Part shown: positions 16,110 to 24,087 of the stretch, piece after piece | Layout: every line of letters starts with the position of its first letter | Position numbering within the stretch: the stretch's first letter is position 1 | Assembly (NCBI GenBank): GCA_020024465.1 | Contig: JAHHTT010000021.1 | Coordinates: forward strand, 1-35,929 | Source: Odoribacter sp. | GTDB lineage: Bacteria > Bacteroidota > Bacteroidia > Bacteroidales > Marinifilaceae | DNA length: 35,929 bases | Direction of reading: 5' to 3' | Translations under genes and position numbers: made by a program | The notes under the pieces: generated by a model | Seen by the model: the letters and a program-made list of their open reading frames with translations, nothing else | What the model was told of the DNA's origin: nothing | The model's database searches: none

Positions 16110-16118
16110 GAAAGGAGG
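16109..16118 (+). promoter_or_regulatory. Extended Shine-Dalgarno sequence for the bS22-like gene
   Basis: AGAAAGGAGG at 16109-16118, five bases before ATG 16124. As I recall, the Bacteroidota 16S rRNA ends in CCUCCUUUCU, so pairing would cover about ten bases to the very 3' end. No other gene start in the window has a comparable SD. Confidence 0.8.
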
Positions 16119-16123
16119 AATTT

Positions 16124-16213
16124 ATGCCAAGCGGAAAAAAAAGAAAAAGACATAAGATGGCAACGCACAAACGAAAAAAAAGATTGAGAAAAAATCGTCA
16201 TAAAAAGAAGTAA
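16124..16213 (+). CDS. Small basic ribosomal protein, bS22/mS38-like (AURKAIP1/COX24 domain)
   Basis: 29 residues, almost entirely Lys/Arg/His after MPSGKKRKRHKMATHK, with the KKRKRHKM...HKRKKRLRK pattern of the AURKAIP1/COX24 (DUF1713) family. Members include mycobacterial bS22 and mitochondrial mS38, small-subunit proteins near the decoding region. It is far too short for usual gene-calling cut-offs but is supported by an ATG with an extended SD, the family pattern, and its place between the HU gene and RNase G, which I recall as conserved in Bacteroidota. A hairpin at 16238-16267 follows. A ribosomal role is inferred from the family. The strong SD suggests it is regulated differently from neighbours. 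Confidence 0.85.
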   Translation: MPSGKKRKRHKMATHKRKKRLRKNRHKKK

Positions 16214-16237
16214 AACTTTGCGTTTGTGAGAAAGGTA

Positions 16238-16270
16238 TAAACCTAAAGGCATTTGTCTTTAGGTTTATTT
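16238..16270 (+). terminator. Possible terminator/attenuator before RNase G
   Basis: A perfect 11-bp stem, TAAACCTAAAG (16238-16248) with CTTTAGGTTTA (16257-16267), 8-base loop, followed only by TTTG. The weak T-tract suggests partial termination between the ribosomal protein gene and the RNase G gene. Confidence 0.55.
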
Positions 16271-16318
16271 GATTAAAGACAATAGGACTTATTTTGATTT
16301 TCTAACTAAATAGGAATA

Positions 16319-17863
16319 GTGAGCAGTGAATTAGTTATAGATGTAAAGGCAGATGAGATTGTTATAGCCTTGCTGCGTGAAAAAAAATTGGTAGAACTCA
16401 CCAAGGAGAAAACGAGTATGCAATTTGCTGTTGGTGATATTTACCTGGGGAAGGTAAAGAAAATTATGTCTGGCTTGAACGCAGCTTTTGTAAATGTGGG
16501 GTATGAGAAGGATGCTTTTTTACATTATCTGGATTTAAGTCCACAATTTCATTCTTTGGATAGCTATATTAAGCAATGTATAGCCCGTAAAGGGATGTCT
16601 GTGTCAAAATTAAAGCTTGAGCCTGAAATAGCTAAGAATGGAAAAATTTCTGATATTCTGACAGTAGGGCAGTGGGTCGCTGTACAAGTTGCTAAAGAAC
16701 CTATTTCAACCAAAGGACCTCGTTTAACATCAGAATTAAGTATCGCAGGAAGAAATCTGGTATTGATGCCTTTTTCTGATAAAGTATCAGTTTCTCAAAA
16801 AATTAAGTCGCCAGAAGAACGGAAGCGACTGAAACGTTTGATAGAAAGTATCAAGCCGAAGAATTACGGAGTAATTGTGCGTACGGTTGCAGAAGGAAAG
16901 AAGGTCGCTGTCTTTGATGCAGAATTGAAAGAATTAGTGGAACGTTTCGAAACGGCATTTAAGCATATTCGTGAAATGGAACCACCTAAACTTGTTTTAG
17001 GTGAAATAGATAGAACTAGTGCTATTTTAAGGGATATTCTTAATCCTTCTTTTGAGAATGTCTATGTGAATGATATTACTTTGAGTAAAGAAATTAGACA
17101 TTTCCTAAGTACGATTGCGCCTGAAAAACAAGATATTGTAAAATATGTATCTCCTGAAATACCTATTTTAGACCATTTTGGTGTAGATAAGCAGATAAAA
17201 TCGTCTTTGGGTAAGACCGTTTCCTTTAAAAATGGAGCTTATCTAATTATTGAACATACTGAAGCTTTTCATGTCATTGATGTAAATAGTGGTAATCGTA
17301 CAAAATTGGGAGATGATCAGGAAACGAATGCTTTGGAGGTAAATCTTGCGGCAGCGGAGGAGGTGGCTCGTCAATTGCAGCTTAGAGATATGGGCGGAAT
17401 TATTGTTATCGACTTTATTGATATGTTGAAAGCAGAGCATCGTCAACAGCTTTTTGACAAAATGCGTGAATGCATGGAAATAGACCGTGCTAAACATACT
17501 GTTTTGCCATTAAGTAAATTTGGATTGATGCAGATAACTCGGCAGAGAGTGCGTCCGGCTATGACTGTCGATACAATGGAGGTATGCCCTGTTTGTCATG
17601 GTACAGGTAAGGCGGAGGCAGCCATTTTAGTGATTGATAAGATAGAAGATACTCTTGAGTATTACGTAAGCGAAAAAAAAACAAAGAATATGGTTTTAAA
17701 AGTCCATCCGTTTGTTGGAGCCTATTTGAAAAAAGGAATTTGGTCTTTGCATAAGAAGTGGATTTTTAGATACCATATTTCTCTGAGAATAATAGAAGTC
17801 CCTTCTTATTATATATATGAATTTCATTTCTATAATAAATATAATAGGGAACTGGAAGATTAG
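16319..17863 (+). CDS. rng: Ribonuclease G (RNase E/G family)
   Basis: 514-residue cytoplasmic endoribonuclease, expected to mature 16S rRNA 5' ends and cut AU-rich mRNA. It has an S1-like domain (about 35-130: GDIYLGKVKKIMSGLNAAFVNVGYEKDAFLHYLDL), an RNase H-like and sensor region, then the DNase I-like catalytic part with acidic residues in HVIDVNSGNR and IIVIDFIDM. The Zn-link CPVCHGTGK (about 425) bridges subunits, and a C-terminal small domain follows. There is no long RNase E scaffold tail, so RNase G type. Start is GTG at 16319 (MSSELVIDV), matching family N-termini. A terminator lies at 17886-17931. Confidence 0.93.
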   Translation: MSSELVIDVKADEIVIALLREKKLVELTKEKTSMQFAVGDIYLGKVKKIMSGLNAAFVNVGYEKDAFLHYLDLSPQFHSLDSYIKQCIARKGMSVSKLKLEPEIAKNGKISDILTVGQWVAVQVAKEPISTKGPRLTSELSIAGRNLVLMPFSDKVSVSQKIKSPEERKRLKRLIESIKPKNYGVIVRTVAEGKKVAVFDAELKELVERFETAFKHIREMEPPKLVLGEIDRTSAILRDILNPSFENVYVNDITLSKEIRHFLSTIAPEKQDIVKYVSPEIPILDHFGVDKQIKSSLGKTVSFKNGAYLIIEHTEAFHVIDVNSGNRTKLGDDQETNALEVNLAAAEEVARQLQLRDMGGIIVIDFIDMLKAEHRQQLFDKMRECMEIDRAKHTVLPLSKFGLMQITRQRVRPAMTVDTMEVCPVCHGTGKAEAAILVIDKIEDTLEYYVSEKKTKNMVLKVHPFVGAYLKKGIWSLHKKWIFRYHISLRIIEVPSYYIYEFHFYNKYNRELED

Positions 17864-17885
17864 AGTGATAGAAATGCATATTTAA

Positions 17886-17931
17886 AGGCTAAATGCGGAC
17901 ATGATGAGTGAAAAGTTTTAGCCTCTTTTTT
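17886..17931 (+). terminator. Rho-independent terminator after rng
   Basis: 8-bp stem AGGCTAAA (17886-17893) with TTTAGCCT (17917-17924), 23-base loop, followed by CTTTTTT. Confidence 0.65.
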
Positions 17932-18005
17932 AAGAATGCTTCTTAAAGAAATTTGAAAAAAAATAGGAGGCCATTAATTATATGTTAAACTTGTGTTGGG
18001 GTTTA

Positions 18006-18033
18006 TTGTAAAAAAAAATTAATAATATTTTTG
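18006..18033 (+). promoter_or_regulatory. Promoter of dsbD
   Basis: TTG (18006-18008), 17 bases, TATTTTTG (18026-18033). Start near 18040 gives a 65-base leader. The GTG that opens the longer frame at 18033 overlaps this box, which supports ATG 18105 as the true start. Confidence 0.55.
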
Positions 18034-18104
18034 TGTGGAAATTGCATGGTAAATGCGTAATGATGAAAAAAAATCACTTTATTAATAATTCACGAGGAAA
18101 ATTT

Positions 18105-20111
18105 ATGAAAAAAGGATTGTTTGCTTTTTTATTAACGTTCATCGTAGGAATTTTTTCTCTGTCTGCACAGGTTGAGAATCCTGCTAAATGGTCGTTTTCC
18201 CAGAAAAGCCTGGGAAATAATGAATATGAATTAGTATTCAAAGCTACTATCGAGCCAAGTTGGCATGTCTATTCGATGTACACTCCTGCAGGAGGACCGA
18301 TGGCTACAACTTTGTCAATCGAAAATATTGGGAATGGCATTGAGTTGGTCGGTAAAGCTACTGAAAATAAACCAATGAAAGCTCAGGATGCTGTATTTGG
18401 AGTTGAGGTATGGTCATTTGAAAATGAATATGTGCTTACTCAAAAAGTGAAAATTGCTGATGCTTCTATTGCCGTAGTAAAAGGAATCGTGGAGTATCAG
18501 GCGTGTCGTGAAGGTCAATGTGTGATGTTTGACGAAGAGTTTAGCATAGAAATTAAGGAAACTAAAGTAGAAGCAACAATAGGAGCAAAGGAAGAGACTG
18601 AAAAAGATGAATCTCTGTGGTTGTTCTTTTGGGGTGCATTTGTAGCAGGTCTGGCGGCAGTTGTGATGCCTTGCGTATTCCCGATGATTCCGATGACTGT
18701 TTCTTTCTTTATGCATGGTGATTCTAATAAGGCTAAGGCTAAAGCTAAAGCTATTTTCTTTTCTTTGTCCATTATTGCCATTTATACAGCATTGGGATTG
18801 ATTATTTCTATGTTATTGGGACCTGATTTTATTAATTGGTTAAGTACAAATTGGGTACCGAATGTATTCTTCTTTGTCATCTTTATGATTTTTGCAGCAT
18901 CTTTCTTTGGGGCTTTTGAAATCGTACTGCCTTCATGGATTGTAAATAAATCAGATGCACAAGCTGATAAGGGAGGTTATGTAGGAGCATTTTTTATGGC
19001 ATTTACACTAGTGCTAGTTTCTTTTTCATGTACTGCTCCTATTGTAGGTACAGTTTTGGTTGAGGCTGCTCGTGGTTCAGTTTTGCGCCCCATTATTGGT
19101 ATGTTGGGATTCTCTGTAGCTGTTGCTCTTCCTTTTGGATTCTTTGCTTTCTTCCCATCAAAATTAAGCAATCTGCCAAAATCTGGCGGCTGGTTGAATT
19201 CAGTGAAAGTCGTTTTGGGATTCATAGAGGTTGCTCTTGGTTTCAAATTTTTGATGGTTGCAGACCAGACATATCATTGGGGAATCTTAGATCGCGAGGT
19301 TTATATTGCAATTTGGGTGGCTGTATTTACTTTGCAGGGACTTTATTTGATGGGTAAACTTAAATTTGCTCATGATAGCGAATTACCTTATATAGGAGTG
19401 CCGCGATTGATGTTTATTATTGCGACATTTACTTTTGTTATTTATTTGATTCCGGGTATGTTTGGTGCTCCGTTGAAAGCTTTGGCTGGTTATTTCCCTC
19501 CTCAGGAAACTATTGACTTTGATCTTAGACGTATTGTTCGTGAGGAAATGAAAAACATTACAGTAAGTAGTGGTACCAAAACTGCAGCTAAACCATCAGA
19601 ATGTGAAGAACCTAAATATGCAGATTTCTTGCATTTGGCCCATGGCTTGGAAGGGTATTTTGATTATGAGCAAGCGCTAAAGTGTGCACAGGCGCAAGAT
19701 AAACCGTTGTTTATTGACTTTACAGGGCATGGTTGTGTGAATTGTCGTGAAATGGAACAAACAGTATGGGCAGATCCACGGGTTATGAAAATGTTGAAAG
19801 AAGAGTATGTGATTTGTGCCCTTTATGTTGACGATAAAACAAAATTGCCGGAAGATGAGTGGTATGTTTCTGAATATGACGGTAAGAAAAAGAAAACATT
19901 GGCTAAGAAAAATGCAGATTTTCAAATAAAAAAATTTGCTTCTAATGCTCAACCTAATTATATTCTGTTAGATAGTCGTGGTGGTCATGACGATGATCTG
20001 CAACAACATGTGTTAGCTCCTGCTCGTGGCCATAATTTGGATAAGGATGCTTTTGTGGAATTCTTGAAACAAGGTTTGGAAGAATATAAAAAAAGAGGAC
20101 TGAAGAAGTAA
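18105..20111 (+). CDS. dsbD: Thiol:disulfide interchange protein DsbD
   Basis: 668 residues. It moves electrons from cytoplasmic thioredoxin across the inner membrane to periplasmic thiol proteins. Signal peptide 1-21 (MKKGLFAFLLTFIVGIFSLS); N-terminal DsbD-alpha-type domain (about 25-150) with a Cys pair in ACREGQCVMF; a hydrophobic core of about eight helices with the membrane cysteines in VVMPCVFPMIP (Cys190) and FSCTAPIVG; C-terminal thioredoxin domain with CVNC (Cys544/Cys547 in GHGCVNCREMEQTVW). The frame opens at 18033, but the signal peptide and promoter place the start at 18105. A 6-base tandem repeat (18729-18752) encodes KAKAKA in the first cytoplasmic loop. A terminator follows. 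Confidence 0.95.
   Translation: MKKGLFAFLLTFIVGIFSLSAQVENPAKWSFSQKSLGNNEYELVFKATIEPSWHVYSMYTPAGGPMATTLSIENIGNGIELVGKATENKPMKAQDAVFGVEVWSFENEYVLTQKVKIADASIAVVKGIVEYQACREGQCVMFDEEFSIEIKETKVEATIGAKEETEKDESLWLFFWGAFVAGLAAVVMPCVFPMIPMTVSFFMHGDSNKAKAKAKAIFFSLSIIAIYTALGLIISMLLGPDFINWLSTNWVPNVFFFVIFMIFAASFFGAFEIVLPSWIVNKSDAQADKGGYVGAFFMAFTLVLVSFSCTAPIVGTVLVEAARGSVLRPIIGMLGFSVAVALPFGFFAFFPSKLSNLPKSGGWLNSVKVVLGFIEVALGFKFLMVADQTYHWGILDREVYIAIWVAVFTLQGLYLMGKLKFAHDSELPYIGVPRLMFIIATFTFVIYLIPGMFGAPLKALAGYFPPQETIDFDLRRIVREEMKNITVSSGTKTAAKPSECEEPKYADFLHLAHGLEGYFDYEQALKCAQAQDKPLFIDFTGHGCVNCREMEQTVWADPRVMKMLKEEYVICALYVDDKTKLPEDEWYVSEYDGKKKKTLAKKNADFQIKKFASNAQPNYILLDSRGGHDDDLQQHVLAPARGHNLDKDAFVEFLKQGLEEYKKRGLKK
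18729..18752 (+). repeat. Hexanucleotide tandem repeat in dsbD
   Basis: AAGGCT x2 then AAAGCT x2, encoding alternating Lys-Ala between membrane helices. In-frame and probably tolerated. Confidence 0.7.
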
Positions 20112-20135
20112 TTTTTTTGATACTTTACAAGAGAG

Positions 20136-20167
20136 TCGGTTGGCGATTTATCGTCAACCGATTTTTT
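20136..20167 (+). terminator. Rho-independent terminator after dsbD
   Basis: 11-bp stem TCGGTTGGCGA (20136-20146) with TCGTCAACCGA (20151-20161; one G-T pair), TTTA loop, followed by TTTTTT. Confidence 0.92.
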
Positions 20168-20202
20168 GTGTTGTAGAATGTGGCTGATATTAGTGTTTTT
20201 GC

Positions 20203-20210
20203 TAAATTTG
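20203..20210 (+). promoter_or_regulatory. -7 box of the AspT/YidE-type transporter gene
   Basis: TAAATTTG, 32 bases before ATG 20242. The -33 position has TGG instead of TTG, so this is a partial match placed directly after the dsbD terminator. Confidence 0.5.
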
Positions 20211-20241
20211 CAACTTTATGAAATTAACTTAATTTTTTTAT

Positions 20242-21909
20242 ATGGAGTGGATTAGCAGTTTGTTGTTTGGATCGGGAATCGGACATTCGATTCTGTTGAT
20301 TGCTGGGGTTATTTTTATAGGTATCTTGTTAGGGAAAGTAAAAATAGCAGGAATATCTTTGGGAATGACTTGGATTTTATTTGTTGGGATTATATTAAGC
20401 CACTTTGGAATGCGTATGGATGGACATGCTTTGCATTTTCTTAAAGAATTCGGATTGATATTGTTTGTTTTTTCAGTTGGTTTGCAGGTGGGACCAGGAT
20501 TTTTTTCCTCTTTTAAAAAGGGGGGTATGACACTGAATCTTTTGGCTGCAATGGTTGTTGTGTTGGGCGTTGCCGTAACTTATATTATTTATAAGATTAC
20601 AGGATTAGATGCGACGATTATGGTAGGGATATTGTCCGGTGCTGTGACGAATACTCCAGGATTGGGTGCTGCTCAGCAGGCATATTTTGATATGACCGGC
20701 AATGAAGGAGCACAGATTGCAATGGGTTATGCTGTTGCTTATCCTTTAGGTGTTGTAGGAATTATTTTGGCTATTATTTTTGTGCGTTATATTTTTAGAA
20801 TCCATTTGGATAAAGAAGCTGAAGATCTTGAACGTAAAATGGGAGCAAAGGCATCACATGCGACCCATGTTTCTATATTGGTGCAGAATCCTGGATTGAT
20901 TGGTAAAGAAATACGGGAAGTGTCAGGTTTAATAAATAAAAAATTTGTAATTTCAAGGGTGTTGAGTAGTGAAGGTGCTTTAGAAGTAGCGACTTCTAAT
21001 ACACGTTTGCAGGAAAATGATCGTCTGTTTGTTATTATTGAAGAGCAAAATGTAGAAGCAATTGTTGCCTTTTTGGGAAAGAAAATTGAAATGAATCAGG
21101 CGGATTGGGACCAGATTGATGAGCATATGATATCAAGACGTATTTTAATTACACGTTCGGAGATAAATGGGAAAACATTGGGACAATTACATTTAAGAGG
21201 GGGATTTGGAGTGAATGTGACAAGGGTGAATCGTGCTGGTGTAGATTTGGTGGCAAGTCCTGCTTTGGAGTTACAAATGGGAGACCGGGTGACGGTCGTT
21301 GGATCGGAAAAGAATATTGCGAATGTAGAAAAATGCTTAGGTAATTCTTTACGTCGTCTTCGTGAACCGAATTTAGTACCTATATTTTTGGGAATAGTTT
21401 TAGGTATTTTACTTGGAAGTATTCCGTTTGTTTTTCCAGGTATACCACAGCCTGTAAAATTGGGATTGGCCGGAGGTCCATTGATTGTAGCTATATTAAT
21501 AAGTAGGTTTGGAGCTCATTTTAAGTTGGTTACTTATACGACAATGAGTGCTAATTTAATGTTGCGTGAGATTGGTATTTCTCTTTTTCTGGCTTGTGTG
21601 GGATTGGATGCCGGTACGGGTTTTGTTGAGACTGTTGTGAATGGAGGGTATGCTTGGATTGGTTATGGGTTTATTATTACATTTGTACCGTTGATGATTG
21701 TGGGGCTGATAGCAAGAATGGTTTATAAAATAAATTATTTTGTGCTAATGGGATTGATAGCTGGTAGTACAACGGACCCGCCGGCTTTGGCTTATGCAAA
21801 TAGCATTGCTGGAAATGATATGCCAGCTGTTGGATATGCTACTGTATATCCGTTGACAATGTTTTTGAGAGTTTTAACTGCACAGATGTTAGTGTTGTTG
21901 TTAATGTGA
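20242..21909 (+). CDS. AspT/YidE-type membrane transporter with two TrkA-C domains
   Basis: 555-residue inner-membrane protein of the aspartate-alanine exchanger (AAEx) family. Two hydrophobic halves (about 5-190 and 380-555) each carry the Asp-Al_Ex repeat (GAVTNTPGLGAAQQAYF; AGSTTDPPALAYANSIAG). Between them lie two cytoplasmic RCK_C/TrkA-C domains (about 205-290 and 295-375: NPGLIGKEIREVSGL; LGQLHLRGGFGVNVTRVNRAG). Characterised relatives swap amino acids or dicarboxylates; the substrate cannot be read from sequence, and the TrkA-C domains suggest regulation by a small ligand. ATG at 20242. It is followed 26 bases later by the NlpC/P60 gene, probably in one transcript. Confidence 0.88.
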   Translation: MEWISSLLFGSGIGHSILLIAGVIFIGILLGKVKIAGISLGMTWILFVGIILSHFGMRMDGHALHFLKEFGLILFVFSVGLQVGPGFFSSFKKGGMTLNLLAAMVVVLGVAVTYIIYKITGLDATIMVGILSGAVTNTPGLGAAQQAYFDMTGNEGAQIAMGYAVAYPLGVVGIILAIIFVRYIFRIHLDKEAEDLERKMGAKASHATHVSILVQNPGLIGKEIREVSGLINKKFVISRVLSSEGALEVATSNTRLQENDRLFVIIEEQNVEAIVAFLGKKIEMNQADWDQIDEHMISRRILITRSEINGKTLGQLHLRGGFGVNVTRVNRAGVDLVASPALELQMGDRVTVVGSEKNIANVEKCLGNSLRRLREPNLVPIFLGIVLGILLGSIPFVFPGIPQPVKLGLAGGPLIVAILISRFGAHFKLVTYTTMSANLMLREIGISLFLACVGLDAGTGFVETVVNGGYAWIGYGFIITFVPLMIVGLIARMVYKINYFVLMGLIAGSTTDPPALAYANSIAGNDMPAVGYATVYPLTMFLRVLTAQMLVLLLM

Positions 21910-21935
21910 TATTTTTTTGATAAAACTGATATAAT

Positions 21936-22727
21936 ATGGCTTTCGGTATAGCAGACTTGAGTATTATTCCTATGCGAAGAGAACCGTCAGAAAGAAGCGA
22001 AATGGTATCGCAGATCCTTTTTGGTGAGTTATATGAGATTTTAGAAGAAACGGAAAAATGGATATACGTACGTTTGTTTCATGACGGCTATGAAGGTTGG
22101 ATTGACCGGAAAATGTATGTGTGCGTCAATGACGAATATTTGCAGACTTATCAAAGTAATATACAAGTATTAGCAACAGAAGTTTTTAATATTGTGACAA
22201 AAGAGGGAGAATGGGGAAACAAATTACTCGTGTCTGGTAGTGTGTTTCCTTTTTATAATGCAGATACTAAGAAAATGAGGATTGGTAATGATGTATATAC
22301 CTTAGTAAGTAAAATAAAAAAAGTGAATGTACAGAATTTGCGTGATTTATTAGTGAGTTATGCATTGATGTATTATAATACTCCTTATTTGTGGGGAGGG
22401 CGTTCTCCTTATGGAATTGATTGTTCGGGATTATCACAAATAATATATCGTTTGTGTGGTATAAATTTACCAAGGGATGCTTCCCAACAGGTCGTTTGGG
22501 GGCAAGATCTTTCATTTGTAGAGGAAGCATTACCGGGAGATCTGGCTTTTTTTGGTGATGAAATAGGTAATATTACCCATGTAGGGATTATTTGGGAGCA
22601 AAATAGAATTATCCATGCTTCAGGAAGAGTGAGAGTGGATAGAATAGATCACCAAGGTATTTATAATGAAGAGTTAAAGAGGTATACGCATAATCTAAAA
22701 GTGATTAGGCGTATACTTAATTCGTAG
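21936..22727 (+). CDS. NlpC/P60 (C40) peptidase with N-terminal SH3 region, no signal peptide
   Basis: 263 residues. An SH3b-like domain (about 1-65: GELYEILEETEKWIYVRLFHDGYEGWID) is followed by a second linker domain and an NlpC/P60 catalytic domain (about 135-260). Catalytic residues: Cys163 in GIDCSGLSQ, His215 in ITHVGI, His227 in IIHASGR. The layout matches YkfC-like gamma-D-glutamyl-L-diamino-acid endopeptidases, which cleave cell-wall peptides. There is no signal peptide or lipobox, so I infer a cytoplasmic role in recycling imported muropeptides. Convergent with the WbqC-like gene, one base between them. Confidence 0.88.
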   Translation: MAFGIADLSIIPMRREPSERSEMVSQILFGELYEILEETEKWIYVRLFHDGYEGWIDRKMYVCVNDEYLQTYQSNIQVLATEVFNIVTKEGEWGNKLLVSGSVFPFYNADTKKMRIGNDVYTLVSKIKKVNVQNLRDLLVSYALMYYNTPYLWGGRSPYGIDCSGLSQIIYRLCGINLPRDASQQVVWGQDLSFVEEALPGDLAFFGDEIGNITHVGIIWEQNRIIHASGRVRVDRIDHQGIYNEELKRYTHNLKVIRRILNS

Positions 22728-22728
22728 T

Positions 22729-23352
22729 TTATAATTTTTCTTTGGCTTCTGGTCCACAGCAGAAAATCAAATCGAGAATACTTAAATGTGGCGTGAATGG
22801 GAAACGATCATTAAAAGTTTGTCGATAAGGGTGTGATGGAAATTCTATTTGTGGATTTCGGTGTGATGCTTTGGGATGGATTGCTGTCCGTAAATCGGTA
22901 TAATTCGGAGTGCCTTCAGGAATATAGTGGGGAGTATATAAAATATTTTTTTTAAGTTTTAGCAACTTTGAGATTGTAGCTGTTATAGTATTATTCAGGT
23001 CTAAAAGAAATATTTCTTTTTTCTCAAAAAAAGGAATAATATCATCAATATAATATTCATAGTAGGGTGAATTTTTGTATGCAGATTCGATACTTTTAAA
23101 ATGGAGTTTTTGCCAATTCGTTGTATAGACTATTTTTAAATCTTTGATTAATGTCTTACTATTGGCTTTTGCAACTGGTATAGACAGGGGGATAGTACCG
23201 TTTGCTGTCATGATTTCACAACGATTCCGATAACTTTGCTTTCCAAAGTTTTCATATTGTTCTATATAGATATGTTGTGCTTGGTTAATTGCTGAAAAAT
23301 AGGGAATGGGGGGGAAATATGCTGTCGTCAATAAAAGATTATCTGTATTCAT
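22729..23352 (-). CDS. WbqC-like family protein
   Basis: 207 residues of the WbqC-like family (PF08889-type). Typical landmarks are the N-terminal LTTAYFPPIPYFSAINQAQHIYIEQYENFGKQSYRNRCEIM and IPLSIPVAK, and the closing SILDLIFCCGPEA. Relatives occur in surface-polysaccharide clusters and as single conserved genes in Bacteroidota; the biochemical role is not established. Here it stands alone rather than in a glycan cluster. ATG at 23352; 200 bases separate it from the SUI1-like gene upstream, in which I found no clear promoter. Confidence 0.85.
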   Translation of the reverse strand: MNTDNLLLTTAYFPPIPYFSAINQAQHIYIEQYENFGKQSYRNRCEIMTANGTIPLSIPVAKANSKTLIKDLKIVYTTNWQKLHFKSIESAYKNSPYYEYYIDDIIPFFEKKEIFLLDLNNTITATISKLLKLKKNILYTPHYIPEGTPNYTDLRTAIHPKASHRNPQIEFPSHPYRQTFNDRFPFTPHLSILDLIFCCGPEAKEKL

Positions 23353-23552
23353 TTGAGTAAGTTTGATTATGTATTTCTTTTGTTTTATTTCATAATGCGA
23401 AGATAGTGAAATGTCATAATGACAATAACAAACTGCATTTTGTACGGTTATTAAATAATAGTTATCCCTTAAAAGTTAGTGTGTGGTATGAATGTTTGGA
23501 TTAATGCGCCAGATTTGTCAGTTGGAGACTCAAACAGCATCGCTATTGTCTT

Positions 23553-23885
23553 TTATTTTGCCCGATAGTGCTCGTCTTTAAGTATTCTAAGAACCTTTTC
23601 CTTTACTTCTCCTTGAATAATGATTTCTCCGTCTTTGACAGATCCTCCTGTTCCACATTTGTTTTTCAGTAATTTTGCAAGTTCTTTCAAATCGTTTTCA
23701 CTTCCTATAAAGCCTTGAATGAGGGTAACTGTTTTTCCCTTGCGTTGTTTTGAATCGTATTGGACTCGAAGGCTTTGTTGTTCTGGAGGGAGAGTTTCGA
23801 TAATTTCTTCTTGAAAATACTCGTAATTATAATCAGGATTTGTAGAATAGACTACATTTATACGATTCTTCCTTTCGTTTTTCAT
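23553..23885 (-). CDS. SUI1/eIF1-like translation factor (YciH family)
   Basis: 110 residues. A variable N-terminus is followed by the SUI1 domain (about 35-105): RVQYDSKQRKGKTVTLIQGF, LKELAKLLKNKCGTGGSVKDG, IIIQGEV and the C-terminal VLRILKDEHYRAK. Bacterial YciH proteins are eIF1 homologues thought to affect start-site fidelity or stress translation; the role in Bacteroidota is not well defined. Single gene, ATG at 23885; a -7-like box TATATTTG lies at 23957-23950 (minus strand). Divergent from the Nfn-type gene. Confidence 0.93.
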   Translation of the reverse strand: MKNERKNRINVVYSTNPDYNYEYFQEEIIETLPPEQQSLRVQYDSKQRKGKTVTLIQGFIGSENDLKELAKLLKNKCGTGGSVKDGEIIIQGEVKEKVLRILKDEHYRAK

Positions 23886-24087
23886 AGTATTTGGTATTAA
23901 ACGGTTATAGAGAAAATCTGTTGGATTCTCTATGGTCTTAATTAAAATACAAATATAGACGTTTTTGTTTAATTTTGTGTTAAATGATTGTTTGTGCGAA
24001 AATAGAGAGTAATTTTGTATGTTGTAATGTGATATGAGATGAGGCGAGTATATGCAAAGTAAGTTATAATTGCAAACTATAAATGAG

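Noticed and set aside
17965..18028. AGGAGG then a 9-codon frame (MLNLCWGLL) upstream of dsbD, a possible leader peptide
   Set aside because: Spacing from SD to ATG is long (11 bases), the peptide lies before or across the proposed dsbD promoter, and no attenuator pairing is seen.
23906..23932. 8-bp inverted repeat (ATAGAGAA ... TTCTCTAT) in the leader of the SUI1-like gene
   Set aside because: Moderate stem, AT-rich, with no known leader motif; could form by chance in this base composition.
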